The notes: generated by a model from the letters alone, not told the origin. A DNA stretch of 64,000 nt from Eopsaltria australis (GCA_034509425.1 JAVTVJ010000786.1:558001-622000); one strand, 5' to 3'; positions 45,331 through 59,298 are shown, counted from the first letter of the stretch. Program-made: numbers and translations.

Positions 45331-48300
45331 CCCAGTGCTGGGCACCCAGTCACAGCAGGGACGGGTGGTGCTGATCTCTGAGCCCTTCTGAGGGCATCAC
45401 CCCGGCCAGGTGTTGTTTCTGCAGGCAAGTTGTTGTCTTTGCATGTTTGTGCAGGGTTAAAGAAAACCGAGATTAGAACATGAACATCCATGTGCTCCTC
45501 AGCTTTGGAAGTGGATGGGGATTACCACAGCATTGTACAATCACAAAAAATATAATTCTGATGCACTGTAATTTAAAAACCCAAATTTTTGCAAGTCACG
45601 TGGGGATTTGCTTTAATTGATTGTTCTTTGTCAGACTCCTGCTGGGTTCCAGAGGCCGTGAGAGCAGCGGAGCAGCCCATGAGCTGAGGAGCTGCCCTGG
45701 CCGGAGGGCCCCGCGCGGGTGCCGGGTGTGCGCTGGGGCCGTGCACTGACTGGAGCTCGGAATTTGGGGGGAAGAGCACAGCAGCTTGAATTGCTGTGCC
45801 TTCAGGCAGTTGAGGCGGTGAACATTTACAAAAAACGCCAAACCAGCCAAGCATCCCAAGGAGAGCCCAGAGCAGCGCCGGGGCTGCTCCTATCGGGCTG
45901 GGTCGGTGGTCCCGGGGACCCCCGGGGCAGGGACGGTCCCTGTGCCCGTGAGACAGCCCCGGAGCGGGGTCTGTCCGTCCGGGGTGAGGCACAGCAAGCA
46001 CCCAGCGCTTCCTGGAGCCGCATTCCTGAGGCGTGCTTGGCATTGCGCTGCGGCAGGAACTGCTGCGATAACGCAGAAATGTGCGATGCTTTATCAGGGG
46101 AGGAAACAGAAGCACCTCAGTGGCCGTGCTGGGAGGCTGTTGGGCTCGGGCTGCTTAGGGAGTTCTTTCAGGCGAGGGTGGGGACAGTCCCTCTGTGGGA
46201 CAGCCGTGGGACAGCTCCAGCCCGGCAGCAGCGGCTCTGGCTGCCCCACTGGTTTTTCCCCACCCAGGCTGAATCCCAGGTTTGCCATTATTTGTCTGTA
46301 GCAGGGGTGTAAATGCAATGAGAGAGGAAAAATCCTGTCACTCACTCTGCAAAACTGCAAGGAAATGGAACTATTTTAAGAGAGACGAAAAAAAGTAAAC
46401 TCTCAAAGGTCTTTCAAAACCAGGGTTAAACAAGGAAAGACTTAGAGATGAGAATTAAAGGACTGAGATAAGCTTTGTTAAGGAAAGGTTTTCTTCCCTG
46501 TCAGTTTTGCTTATGGGTTTATGTCAGTTCTATGGAGCTGTACAGTATAATTTATCCAGTCTTTCCTATTTATGGGTACATTTCAGAGTAGAATGTTGTT
46601 AGCAGCTTGAAGCACAGCCATGATCCAGCACTTTGGGTTTAACACTACTCCATGTGAAAAAAAATTAATATTTCGACTCAAAATGCTGAATAGCAACTAT
46701 GAATGTAAAAACTTCGCAGCTCACTTCAGAAATGTCAGAATTGCCCAAGGAAGAGGAATACTGATGTATTCAGCTTTCGGCAGCAGCTCTGACGTCGCCG
46801 TGAGCTGAGTCGGGCGTTGGACCGGAGCCCACCCAGGGCTGCTGGGTTTGCAGGGCTCAGCCCCACGGGCTGTCCCGGGGACACTCCGAGCCCTTCACGG
46901 GGACAGCAAATCACCCTCGGGGTTTCTTTTGTGGGCGACGGCACTTCCAGGTGTGGCTATCTCAGTGTTTGGCATTTCCAGCACACGTAGGATGGCCCGG
47001 GGGCTTCCAGGGGAGCTGCTGGAAACCCCCAGCATTTGGTGGCTGTGAGGCTTGGCGTCTTTTTAAAACATCCTCTGGATTTCCATGGCTGAGAACTGCT
47101 CCCCAGAGCTGCAGGAAGTGGCAATCTTTAAAAAGAATGTGTGACCTTCCAGCAGGAATGAGAGTTTGCTGGGAGCTGGCTCTGCCCCACACCTGGGATA
47201 GAGCACTCATTTCCCAGCTCCTGTCCAAGTGCCGAGCACAGGGTTGAGTTCCTTCAGTGCACTAAAGGAATCCGTATAATATTTCAGTAAACTAAAAAAG
47301 TCATTAATTATTAAGCAGGGTTGTATCTGGGGGAAGTATGATAAGTCAGCCCAAGAGATAGAACTCTGCTCACAAAGCTGTTTGTGCAGAACAGCTGTTT
47401 GAGCAGAGCAGGCTGTGGTGGAGGGAAGGAAATTTATAAATAGAAAAGTTGCAAAATGTCAGCAAAGGCTTTGGCAGGAATGGCCAAAAGTTCAGATAAA
47501 AGGGGAGCTGTTAAGGATCACTTTTCTCAGGACTTGAAAACCATTTGGGAATTTCCAGGAGTAAAGAGGGTTTGAGCAGCCCTCGAGCCCCAGAGAGATC
47601 CCAGCCCCATGTAAGGGCTCGGGGTGCTCCAGGCTCTCACCTCCTCAGGCCCCTTGTCCCCCTGCCCACAGCCATCCTGACACATCCCTCATGGAGCAGG
47701 GCAGGAGCAGAGCCCTCAGTCCATCCAGGAGCCAGGCATCCCAGTGTGCCAGGTGAGGAGAGCCCAGCAGCAGGTCCTGCTTTTTCTCACCTGTGGCACC
47801 CAAAACCCCGAGCTGGGGGTGCTGGGCAGGGTGTGTGCTCCAGCTCAGAGCCCCTAAGGCAGCAATTAGGTTCCACATCACCCAGGAAAGGCGTGGGGCA
47901 GCGAGGGCAATGCTGCAGGAGCTGGGCTGCAGGCAGGAAAAGGAGAAGCTGCTTTTCAGTGCCAGGAGAGGTGGGAAAGCCCCAGCCCTGTGCCCCCATT
48001 CCCCGTGTCCCCACTGCCCTGCTCTGGTGTGGGGGTCAGCACAGGCCCCTCTCAGCCCATCCCCGTGTGTGGGGATCAGGGGCCCAGGGGCCCAGGCCCA
48101 TGGCACAGCAGCAGCTTCCAGAGGAAGAGGGAGAGGGCATTAAGGGAGTCAGCTGAGCAGCATCATCCCAGGCTGCGGGTGCCGAGTGCCGCGCAGCTCA
48201 GGCCACGTTCCTGCCCTCACCGAGGGGAGGGGCACCTGCAGGCGGGGCTGCCAGCTCTGTGAGGAGTGCAATCTTCTCTTTATTAAGTGACAAAAACTTT

Positions 48301-50223
48301 GTGCTTAAACTCCAAACCAGACAAACCACCACCCCAAACGGTTGCCACTGATCTCCTTCACCCGGAATGATAGGGAAAGAGCAGAGAGCACAAAGGCTCT
48401 GGTTCTGCTGTACTTGCTTGGATCAACCCCCCACTTCATTCAGGCTGTGAGGGGGAGATGGCTCCTCTGCAGCAAGAGCTGGCTGTGATTCCGAGTCAGA
48501 TCGAGCTCAAATGCATAACGAGGTGTGTGATGGCAGGACCAGCACACCCAGTGGAGAAGAGGTCGGGATCCTGGAGGTGCTGAGGAGACAGGAAAGGGCT
48601 TCTCGGGTAGGCTGAGCAGTGGCTGGAGCCTCTTGACTCCTGTTTGGCTTCTGTGTTTGTGCCTGGAGCTTGGCTCAGGCACCTTCGGGTCCTGTTCTGA
48701 GCTGGTTGGGGTCTGATTACAGCAGGCTCAGGGAGACCTCTGTGCTGCTCCCCCAGGCAGTGTCCTGCCGGGAATTTGTTCTGATTCCATATGGAAGACC
48801 CCCACTGAATTTCTGGGGTCTCAAGGAGGTTTTTTGGTGCTGACTAGAACAGGAAACAGATGCTGCAGGAGGACCGGGCTCTCCCCTGCCCCTCCCGTGC
48901 TTCTCCAGCCCAGGAGGAGAAACCCTCGCAGTGTTTGTGGTCAGGCTGCAGCGGAGCAGGAGCCACCAGATAGAGCCAGATCCACTTCCTGCCCGGAGCC
49001 AGCCCCGGCCTCTCCGGATGCTCTTGTGGGGTGGGAGCAGAGGGGAGGGTCTCAGCCTCAAAATACTTCAGCAGAGCTGAGTCCTGTCCTCTCATCCTGC
49101 CACTCATCCCCCTCCTCCCCACCAGCAACAAGGGCACTGACACCCCGGCGAAAACCCAAAGGATTTGGCTGCACACACCCTGAGGCAGCCCAGGAGGGTT
49201 TGAATGAGCTGACAATGCTGTTTCCTGATTTTCAAACTGGACTCCTGAAGATTTTTCCTCCTCTGCTTCTTTGTAACTCCTCCTGCTGTTCCTGTCCGAG
49301 GAGGGACGAGCACCGCCCTCTGCCCGAGGCTGGAGAGTTCTCCACCACGGGACCCCAATCTGTGTGTGCAGCTCTGAGCTTTGGGGCCATAAACAATTAC
49401 AAGGGAGTTTTAAAGTTCTATACTCCTGCTGCAATAGATTCAGCTCTTTTACAGTCCTTCTCAGTTCTAGATTTCCAAGTGTTTTCTCAGGGTGGTTAAT
49501 TTGGATAATCCTCATTTGCTCGCTGGAAGCTGAAGCAGGGGCAGGTGAAGGAATCTGCTCCCTGCCAATGGCCAGGCTCCCCTCTGTAGGCTCCTGCCCT
49601 CCCACCAACATTCCCACCTCCACTTCTCGAGTGCAACAGTCTTCATGGCCAACCCCACTGGAATTAATTCTGTTTTCAAATGAATCATGCCAAGAATTTC
49701 GTGATGTGGGAGCGAAAGGATTATTTTTGCTTCTGTCACAGATGCTGGCAAAGTGACCCCTGATCCTCCCACTCCTGCTGCATTACAACCCAAGGAGTGA
49801 AACCCCCCTGCTCCCAGGGAGCCCCTGGCTGTGTCCCGTGGGGTTGTGGGGCTGTGGGTGACTCCCCTGCAGGTGGGGAGGGCTCTTAGGCTCTCAGGTA
49901 AAGCTCAGCGTTTTCTCTGCGCTCTCAGTTTGCTACCTGAGGCCCCTCACTGCAGCCACAGAGGTAGCAGGGAACTCCAACAGCGGCACCTTCTTGATCC
50001 TGCTGCTGCAATTCTGCTGCTCTGAAAGAAATTTGGGCAGGGAAGAGGCAGAGCTGCCAAGTGCTGGCAGGACTCCTGTGCTGAGCCCTTCCACAACACA
50101 CTGCCAGGGCAAAATGAGAACAGTTTGGGTTAAAACGCAATTTTTTCCTAATTTGCCCTAGCAAAGAGAACCAGCTCGAAATCAATCTTTGTTTTGATTC
50201 AAGTCATAAATAGTTCCTCCAAA

Positions 50224-50264
50224 GAAAAAAACCAAACCAAACCAAACCAAACAAACAAACAAAG
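50224..50264 (+). repeat. (ACCAA)n/(AAAC)n microsatellite
   Basis: An A run grades into four to five ACCAA units and then AAAC units. Simple low-complexity DNA. Confidence 0.9.
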
Positions 50265-51550
50265 CCACCTCCACAGCTCCTCCTGCCTAGGAGATGGAGA
50301 AGCGTGTAGTAGTTTGTTTTCATAGCAAAATCAGCCTTTGTTGGGAGCATGATTCAAATGTGTAGGGACTGGGACTTGGACGAGTTTCCGGAGTTTAGCA
50401 ATAGTTTTGCAACATGTGCGTGATTCCTGGTGAGCTCTGTGACAAGAGGTGGCCGGGCCACACTGGCTGTGGGAGGGAAGGGCTGTGTGGGCTTTGCCAA
50501 GGTCCTGCCCCTCCCAGAGCTCCTCGGTGTGAGGGCTGCCTGTGGCTTGCAATGTCTAATTGTGAATAAATAACGTCACAGCTTGGAGAGAAGGGTCTGC
50601 ACCTACCTCGGGAAATGTTCCCATTAGCATTTAATGGGAAATCTTTCTGTGGATGGTGTGAGTGGGGTCCCACAGGAGCTGACCCTGGCATTTGTGAACA
50701 GGGTGTTTTGGGGGCCGGGTGCTGAGCCCCTGGCTGCCACGGGTGCCACTGCTGTCCCCTGTCACTGCAGCAGAGCCTCCTGCCCGTGGTGCCAGGCTGG
50801 GCCAGGCGCTGTGCTGGGGATCTGGGAGGGTCTCTGGGCACTCTGTAGGTGCTGCTTATTCACCCTGGTTCTCAACTGTTTCAATTTGCTTTGAAAAGCA
50901 TCTTGCACCCTGGGCTCCTGCTCTGCTTTCCACCCAGCCCCGTTTGCCCATTCCCAGCAGCTGCTCTCAGGCCCCTGGGGATGCTGCTCTGTTTCCTCCC
51001 TGCTCTGGCTGCTCTGTGGAGGCTCCCTGAGAGAGCCTACGGGTCACACTTGGAGCTGGTGTGGCAGAAAAAGCCAATTTTTCAGCCTTTCTTGACAGTA
51101 GCACTGAAGGAAGGAAGGGATTGGACTGATGAGTGGACTCCCACCTGGAAAATACCTTTTCTGCTCTCCTCCATTGAAAACCACCCTGCTGGGAGTGTTA
51201 ATACTTTTTCTGCAGCTCTAGGAAATACAATAATAGGTTGCACATTCAAACCAGCTGCTCATTTATTTTTTCAACTGCCTCTGAAAAATGCCTGTAATTA
51301 GGAAAAATCTATAACAAGAAGTACAAACAAATCAATGTCTTTCATTAGCCACAAAGAGTCGGCACTCTGCCTTCACTGCGGCTTTATTAAATTAGAATAA
51401 TGAAGCAGAAGCCATAGAAGGCAAAACAAGAGCTTTGGAAAGGGCTGAAAATACACAGATGTCAGGTTATAAACACGTTTCAAATTTAAGTGTGAAGCTG
51501 TAAACACATCTACTTGTGCTGTTCTCTCCTCTGCAAGGTGATGGGAACCT

Positions 51551-51596
51551 AAAAGAAAAAATATATATGAAATATATATATATTTATATATTTCCT
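51551..51596 (+). repeat. AT-rich (TA)n stretch
   Basis: Alternating TA with short A runs over about 45 bases. No function is evident. Confidence 0.85.
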
Positions 51597-53221
51597 CCTA
51601 TTTCCCTATAAAAGGAATTTAATCTCCTCTGCCAAAATGCTTTGCTCATGCAGGAGGGTGTCAGGATGTGCACCCAGGAGCTGGGATGGGGTGAGGAGGG
51701 GCAGGACACCCTGGGCTGAGGGGAGGGTCCCAGGGACCTGCCTGGTGTCACACCTGCAGTGAGAGCATCCAAGGTCTGATCGCTGCAGGACAGGGTTTTG
51801 CCAGGCTCTGCTGCAGACCAGGTTGGGAAGCTGCAGATGTCCCCTTCTTTGTCTGGGCAGAACCAACTCAAGGACCTTGCAAGCACCAGAATAAGCCAAT
51901 TTTGATGCATTTGACTGTTTCAAAGATCATTTTTTCCCATTTGTTTCTGCCATGTGGTAGTTTGTCGCTTTCAAAAACAACCCAAAATTTACCTTTTCAT
52001 TATCAGCAGAAAATACCTTCAAAAATCTTCACCCGTGTCTTTCCTCGTGTAGAGTTGTGAGCTGGAAAAACAAGTCTTGCCCTTAACGTTCCTTCAGTGG
52101 AGGAGCTGTGGGGCTGGGACAGGGTGGGCACGGCACAGACACTCCTCAGTTTGAGCCCCCACTGGGCAGGGGAAGCAGTGCTGTGCTCCCACCAACTGAA
52201 TTTCTCCTCTGCAAAGCTTCCTCTGCCCTGGTTCCAGCAGCTGGGAGAGGTGTCCTGGCCTGGAGGGACAGACCCCTGGCCAGCCTGGCCCGGGGCAGCC
52301 ACCCCTGGGAGTCAGCTCTCCCAAGGAATGTTTGTTTTATTGCTCTAGCAGCACCTGACAACACCACAAACCCCCCTAACCCAGGATAATTGAATATTCA
52401 TCTCCCATGAATTCTATTAATTCTGCATTTCTTGTTCGAAAGAGCAAAATAATTGCTGTAATTTAATTTCAAAACCCAAAGTCAATAACCACGAGCTTGT
52501 CATTTCTCTGTGCTTTCACTGAGAGAGGATTCGCTGCCTGCTCCATGATCACTGCTAGAACAGCACATTCATTTGTGCATTTCTCTGCTAAAGCCCATTT
52601 ACTCTAAGTGGCCCAGTTAACACCACCAGAGTCCTTTGTCCTGGTTTTCAAAAACCTTTTAAAGCCCTGCATTAATTTAAACAGGAAAATACAAATTAAA
52701 TTATGTGGTTTGGTGCACGATAGTGTTTTCCACCACTCCCGCCAAAGGTTCTGCATTTTTTTAAACAGCCCCTAAGGAGATGTGCTTTAATATTAATCAG
52801 TCCTAAAAAATTATTTTAAAAAATCAGGTTTTACCCACTAGAGAAAAGCACGGAAAAAGGATGAACTTTAAACATGTGGCATTGGGACCTGGCATGCAGG
52901 GTTTGTCAGGGAGCTGTAAAAAGCAGGTTTTCTGCTTTCTACACAAGCTCCAGTGTGACGGAAGGCTCCGTATCTGACCTTTCCTCTTGCCCCCTTATCC
53001 TCTCATCAGTGTTTACCAGACACGCTATTTTCTCATGAAAGAGCAGCTGCTGTTTCAGAAATCAGGGTCACTGGGCACCGCTGCCACACCGGAATTCCCT
53101 TGGCCAGGGGTCCACCGCTGGGTTTGTGCATGGGGTGGGCTGGGGGAGCAGTGACACTGCTTTGTCCCTCTGCTCCCCTGCCCTGACCCACGGCAGCAGC
53201 CTGGAGGGCAGCACAGGCCCT

Positions 53222-53270
53222 GGAACCTCAGAATCGCCACTTTGGCTTGGAAGGGGCCTCACAGACCAAG
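53222..53270 (-). mobile_element. Possible CR1 tail remnant
   Basis: 'ctcagaatcgccactttggc' followed by 'ttggaaggggcctcacagacc' resembles the inverted CR1 3' end with several substitutions. It is short, so the call is weak. Confidence 0.4.
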
Positions 53271-54521
53271 CAGCTGCCACCCCCAGCCCCCACCGGGAAA
53301 GCCCTGTGGTCATGCTGCCCATGTCCCAGCGAGAAGCTGGACATGTGGCCCTGATGCTCTGGGCACACAGGGCTCGGCCGGACCCTGCCCCCCCGACCCT
53401 CCTCAGCAAGGCCAGAGCCCATCCACCCTGGGCTCCTGTGGCTGCCAGGGAAGTGGCAGCTACCTCTGCCCCAGGCATGACCCAGCACAGCAGTGTCACC
53501 AGGACTGCCACATCTCCCAGCTACAACACCCCTTCCCTGCAGCTTTGGCACTAGTGCAGCATCCTGAGGTGTGTGACGGCTGCGGGCGAGGGGACTCGGG
53601 CAAGGCTGTCCTCCCTGCTGGGTTCCTTAGTCCAGGCTGGTGTGCCAGGCAGGAGGGTTGCTGCCATCCATCCACCCGTGGTGCCCAGCAGCCTGGCAGC
53701 AGCGGGGCTGGCATGGGGGGTCCCACACAGAGAGGTGCTCTGCTCCCAGGGCCAAGGGCAGCAAGGTCCTGCACAGTGCTTGGGATGCTCCTTGGGCAGC
53801 AGACACCACCAGACATGTCCTCAGGGGCATCCTGTCACCCAGGAGGTCAGTGTGTGACCCTCACCTGCACCATCACCAAGCACCAGGGCAGCCACAGGGC
53901 ACAGGGGTCTGGGGCTGTTGGGGCAGGAGGACCTTGGAACAGCCACAGCTCTGAAGTGGGGACATGTGCATCCCCATTTTTTCTAGAAATGGCTCCAGTA
54001 ATTAGACCTGTCAGTGTACATAGAATTAGTCCACTGAACCATCAGATTTTGACTTCAGAGATTTGATCTCATTATTTGGCCAGTGAGCTGGGCAGGATGA
54101 TCCCAGCCCTCATTACTTTACAGCAGCACTAAGCCCTAGCTGTGGCTGCTGCTTTCTTGGCTGCAGCCAGGCCAAGGGGACTTGGCAGGGCTCCTGAGGC
54201 AGCTCCCTTAGCCAAACAGATGAAGCCTCATTAGCACCTGCAGTGGAGGTATTTATTTCCATTAAGGCAGTGTGGAGTGTGCCTTCCTGCCAGGCACAGC
54301 ATAAACACAGTGGGAGACAAAAGCCCTGCTCCCCTCTCCTCATCACTCACATCATGTGAAACTGCCTGAGCAAACCACACTGGACTGAAAACAAGCAGGT
54401 TGGTGGCTCTGCCCTCCCCTCTTGGTGCCACTGCTGGTACCCAGGCAAGCCCCAGGGATGGGGCTGGGACAGGGCAGCTGCAGCACCTTGGGGACAGTCA
54501 GCATGCCTTGACCCTGGAAAT

Positions 54522-55090
54522 CACAGAATCCCAGACTGCTTTGGAGGGACCTTAAATCCCATCCAGTGCCACCTCTGCCATGGGCAGGGACACCCTCCAC
54601 TGTCCCAGGCTGCTCCAAGCCCCAATGTCCAGCCTGGCCTTGGGCACTGCCAGGGATCCAGGGGCAGCCACAGCTGCTCTGGGCACCCTGTGCCAGGGCC
54701 TGCCCACCCTCACAGGGAACAATTCCTGCCCAAAATCCCATCCATCCCTGCCCTCTGGCAGTGGTCGCAAGTCCCTCTCCAGCTCTCCTGGAGTCCCTGT
54801 AGGCACTGGAAGGTCTCCCTGGATCCTTCTCTGAGCTCTCCCTGGATCCTTCTCTTCTCCAGGTGAGCATCCCCAGCTCTCCCAGCCTGGCCCTAGAGCA
54901 GAGGGGCTTCAGCCCCTGGAGCATCTTCATGGTCTCCTCTGGTTTTGCTCCAGCAGCTCCACATCCTTCCTGTGCTGGAGGCCCCAGGGCTGGATGCAGC
55001 ACTCCAGGTGGGGTAGCTGCTGCAGAGGCATCACTTCCTGCTCCTCCTGCCTGTGCCCATTTTTTGGGCTAGATTAGAACTTCCTGTCGT
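54522..55090 (-). mobile_element. CR1 LINE 3' fragment, about 550 bp
   Basis: Longest CR1 piece in the window, inverted. It starts with 'aatcacagaatcccagactg' and 'gagggaccttaaatcccatc', followed by the blocks 'ccatgggcagggacaccctc', 'ggctgctccaagccccaatg', 'ttccttctctg'-type text and, far in, 'ccagggctggatgcagcact' and 'ccaggtggggtagctg', which belong to the 3' part of the CR1 second open frame. Direct duplication of 'tccctggatccttctct' is visible near 54820-54855. It is frameshifted and dead. Confidence 0.92.
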
Positions 55091-55961
55091 GCTGGTCTAT
55101 CAGGCTTCTCACCAGAACAGGGTGAAACATGTCAATCTATAGCAATGGAAGTGTCAGGCATGGGGCAATCAGTCTGCCAAGGGAAACCCAGTGATCTATG
55201 TGCCAGGGTGCTGATTCTGGCCATGAAGGATGAGTTTCTGTTAAGAAAACTCCCATGACACAGAATGATTTGGTGTTGATCCTTATCAGAACCATCCCTG
55301 CAGTTGTGGGAGTGCAGTTCTTTTACCTGCCCCATTTAGAAATTATTTTACTTCATTTAGAAATCAAAGCAGCAAAGAGAAACTCACAGGGGAGGTTTTG
55401 TCTTCCCACCTCCCACTTTGCTATGGCTCTAAGTCAGTGCTGATCTTGCCCCCCCACTAAATACGAGACATTAAAATCAATCATTAATAGCTTTAAAACG
55501 TTTGTACAGCAACAACCAGACTTACTCATGTTTGAACATTAACAGATGTAGTTTTCCTTAACAGTGGGTTCTTTTAGTCAAATTCTAGAGGTTATAAAAA
55601 GGATTATCCATGCCAGTCATTTTTTTTTCTGGTACATTTTTAGACTGGGCTCATGGAATAAGCTCCTGAAGCTCCAAATTGAAAAGACAAAGGTTAATCC
55701 CTTAAAAGCTGGATAAACAATCATTCATTAAGGGATGGAAAGCATTAGCACAGGCAAGCAGAGGCTGAAGGGCAGGAGGGGAAGATGTGCCTGCAGCAGG
55801 CGCTGGCCTCACCTGGGTGTGGGGTGCCAAGCCCTGCTGCCACAGGGGTTATGGGGGTCCCACTGCCATAGCGGGGTGCACAGGGCCACGACTCAGGGAA
55901 CAAACCAGATGAGTTTATTTGTATTTGGAATTTCAATAGGGAGGAGGGGACAGAGGGGCCT

Positions 55962-56253
55962 TGCAGTATTCAACACAGGGTCAAGGACTTCTCAGACAAG
56001 ACTGTGATGTTGTACAGAGTTCTTTATTATACAGACAGAGACTGAGACTGCTCCAGATCACTGTGGGACTGCTTGCCAAGACTACTCCAATGACTCCTGC
56101 TATGGCTACTGCCATGGCTACTCCCTTGTGGCTACTGCCCTTACTATGCAGTGAAAATTCCCTTTATCCCATCCCACACCCAGGATGTGCCATCATACAA
56201 ACAGAAAAGATAAACAATCCCCTATAAGGTCACAGCCTACAATACCCTCACAC
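55962..56253 (-). mobile_element. Possible solo LTR of an endogenous retrovirus
   Basis: Read on the minus strand, the stretch starts TGTGAGGGTATTG, has a TATA-like 'gggataaagg' and 'gtataataaag' with AATAAA at 56028-56023, then an R/U5-like 'gaactctgtacaacatcac' and 'cttgtctgagaagtccttga', and ends AATACTGCA. TG...CA ends and a poly(A) signal followed by a short U5-like piece suggest an LTR. I cannot find flanking target duplications or internal gag/pol sequence. A second AATAAA lies just beyond at 55919-55914. It could instead be the 3' end of a minus-strand transcript. Confidence 0.35.
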
Positions 56254-59200
56254 AATGGGTGCAGAAGGCCACAAAGCCATGATCCTCTTTCCCATGCCCA
56301 TCCCTGGTGACCTGGATGTGCTTCCTGGGCACCTCTGGGCCTTCCAGGCCTGCTTTTCTGTAACATACATAGTGTAACCCTACAGGGCCTCTGCAGCAGG
56401 GCCACCCCCCTAGCATGGCAGAGCTGCAGCTTGTGCAGCTCCAACCGAAGCTGCAGCTTCAGAGGCTGCCCCTTGTACTGGAAATGGCCTTGGTAAGGAG
56501 TGACAGGGGGTTTGCTTTCAGTGAGGGCTGAGCTGGCACTTCTTTCTCCTGCAGGATTAGTTTTAGGGGTTTTTATTTCAGGTACTGGTGTGTCTCTGTG
56601 TTTGCTCCTTGGCATCACCTTCTTCCTCACCATCACTGGGAGCTGCTGAGTCTCACCGTTGGCTGCTGTGCAGACAGAAGTGTCACTGGGGTCAGGGGGG
56701 AGGTACACGGAGGTGCCCATGTACTCTGAGATAGGAGAACATTCAGCTGCTGGGCTTGAGCCCAGAGGCAGCCAAGAGCCTGTGGGTCATGAGAGACAGG
56801 GCAGGAACCAGGCGAGAGCATCACACTAATGAGGGGTGACTGAACCCCACACAGAGCTCCGGGAGGAAGGAGGCCAGAGCAGCTGGGGAGAGAAAGCTGC
56901 AGGATAATGAGGAAGGGAACAATAGCTGGGGAAAGGATAAAAAGATCTGGCTGTGGAGATGTCAGTGCAGAGGTGTTGCTCAAGGTGCTCCTACCCCCAT
57001 CAGCTTCAAACCTGTTGGAAGAGAGCTCACAAAAGGGGGCTTTTAATGCTCTGTTTAAACTCCTGACACTTCTTTGTCATTACTGCGTTTGCAGATGTTC
57101 CAAAAATAAAATAAAAGCGAGAATTGGCATCAGACTAAAAATCCAGGTTTCCTTATGTGGCTGCACTAAACCGAACAATTTGATTTCCATTTCCATGACT
57201 GGTATTTTCAAGGCCATTTCTTCTCCTAATTAGACCCTTTGGGCAGGAATGGGAGGGAGTGAGGGAGGGCAGCTTGCAAAAAGGCAAACTGATGTGAGGA
57301 ACGGACAGGCAGACCTGGTGCTATGGGCAGGAGGGGCGGCACCACCACCCAGGACCGCTTGGGTTCCACCCCTGGCAGCGAGGGATGAAACCCGAGCGAG
57401 AACCGCACCTTCCCTATTCTTGTTGTACAGCCAGTGCAAAAGCAGGCCTTTGGATCCATTGGACAGATCACTGGGATCCATTGGATCATCACTGGGAGCT
57501 TTGGGGCCGAGCACAAACGGAGCAGAGGGGATTTGCCGGGACAGCGGGGCCGGCAGAGCGGGCGAGTGCCGCTGCAGGGAGTGGTGATTGAGCCCAGGAA
57601 GGGCAGCGTGGGTGGGAACGGGGGCGTGCCTCCTCCACTGAGAGCTGCTCATGTAAAACTGATCATCGGGAAGGGAAATGTGGGCAGGGAACGAAGGGAA
57701 GCGGAAGGATGGCAGCTCCAGAGGGCTCCAGCACGTGGGTTTGGAAGCAGCAGCAGGAGTCACCTCCACAACTTCGGATTTGAGGTCGCGGCTGCCCGTG
57801 GAAAGGCAATATTCTGGACTCTCACCTCTTCTTACATTACTGCCCTCTGATTTCATGGTCAGCTTTAAAAAACTCTCTCGGATCCGCTTTAACATATTCT
57901 TTACAAGTTTAGCACTCGATACAGTGCCTGATTTTAGCTGTTCTAGATTTTGAGGGTTGACAAGACTTATTTTAACCAAATAGATGACCTGATCACTTCT
58001 ACATTAAAACATCAAGAAACAATTTTGCGAACATTTAAGCAAATATATAAAGAAATACCAAAAGGGAAATTTAATTGAAAATCCAGTATTACCATATTGC
58101 TGATATTTGCTGAACATCAGCAGATGATGTTGGCTATGATGTGATGGTGATGCAACAACAGGTTTTTTCTGAGCTGTATTTGACTTCTTCTGTCCCAGGC
58201 TTGGCCACTGCCCCCCTTTGTGCCCACAGGACGAGCCTCGCAGGGCTGGAAGGAGGCACCTGCAGGGCCCCACTGATGCCTCAGCAGTGCCCTGCCAGTC
58301 AGCTGGGTCATTGCTTTGGTCACAGCACCTCAGAGGCAGCACCATACTCATTCCCCCTATGCATTAGGTACCAAATTTTTAAAAGAAATATTTAATTTTG
58401 TCTCCCCTGGTATGCCATCTTCAGTGTTTTTGACCTGTTTGTCTTCTTGGCCATTTGAGGAAATTGTGTAATGTGAGTATTAATGCACTACCAAACTGCC
58501 TCAGCAGAACTGTCTTTCTTGGCCAGGAGCTGAACAAAAGAGCTTTTCTACCGAGAATAGCAATTTCAGATTAAACTGGCAATATAGGAAGAAGGCAAGA
58601 TTGCTCCCTGCTGTAATTAGAACAAGTTTTCCAGGATCCTGTGTTATCTTTAGACTCTGGAAGTGTAGTTGCTCTACTAGGATTAATAAGTCACCTCCAT
58701 TAACTCAAATTATTCCCGTGCAGTATTGCTATCACAAACCACTGCATATTCTGGAATATAGAAGGGACTCCAGAACAGCTTCATTATCCTTATTGGTTTA
58801 TAATATTAATGAGGCAGAAAGGGAGAAGCAAAGATGTGCAGTATTCACCCCCCTGGGACTCTGAGATTCCCATGGGATGCTCGGACATGGCACTCCCCCT
58901 TCCCGTGCTGGACGCTCCCACATCCCCCACTGCTAATTGCAGAATTATCATCGTCTCCCAGAACACGACTGCCTCCCAAAGCTCACACCCTGTTGGGACT
59001 CTGGCTCCCTGGGGCACACACGATGCTGTGTGAGATCTAGTTAATTAGCCCAGGAACAGCTTTTGTTTTCAAGACAGCAAAATGTCAGCTCAGACATAAA
59101 AGCTCAGAGAGGAGCCGGCTCCTCTTGTGCTGGAGGGGGGAGAGCTGCTCCCCACAGCAGGCACTGGGGAGTCTCCTGGAGGGCCAGAGCACAGCACGAC

Positions 59201-59298
59201 TCTGTCACCCCCTAAATTGTGGGGTGACAGTCCCTATGGACAGCAGCTTCCACTCTGCAAGGACAACAAGCACAGGACAGAAACACCATCAGAGTTTA

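Noticed and set aside
44543..45331. 262-codon open frame on the minus strand
   Set aside because: It lies in a CpG-rich patch where stop codons are rare, overlaps other long frames on both strands and shows no domain; chance is the simplest explanation.
48834..49623. Overlapping frames of 221 (+) and 259 (-) codons
   Set aside because: Mutually antisense frames of similar length without homology I can recognise; a typical shadow pair.
53242..54066. 274-codon open frame on the plus strand
   Set aside because: Low-complexity Gly/Pro/Cys/His-rich text in GC-rich DNA, partly next to a CR1-like remnant, with a long opposing frame; no recognisable protein.
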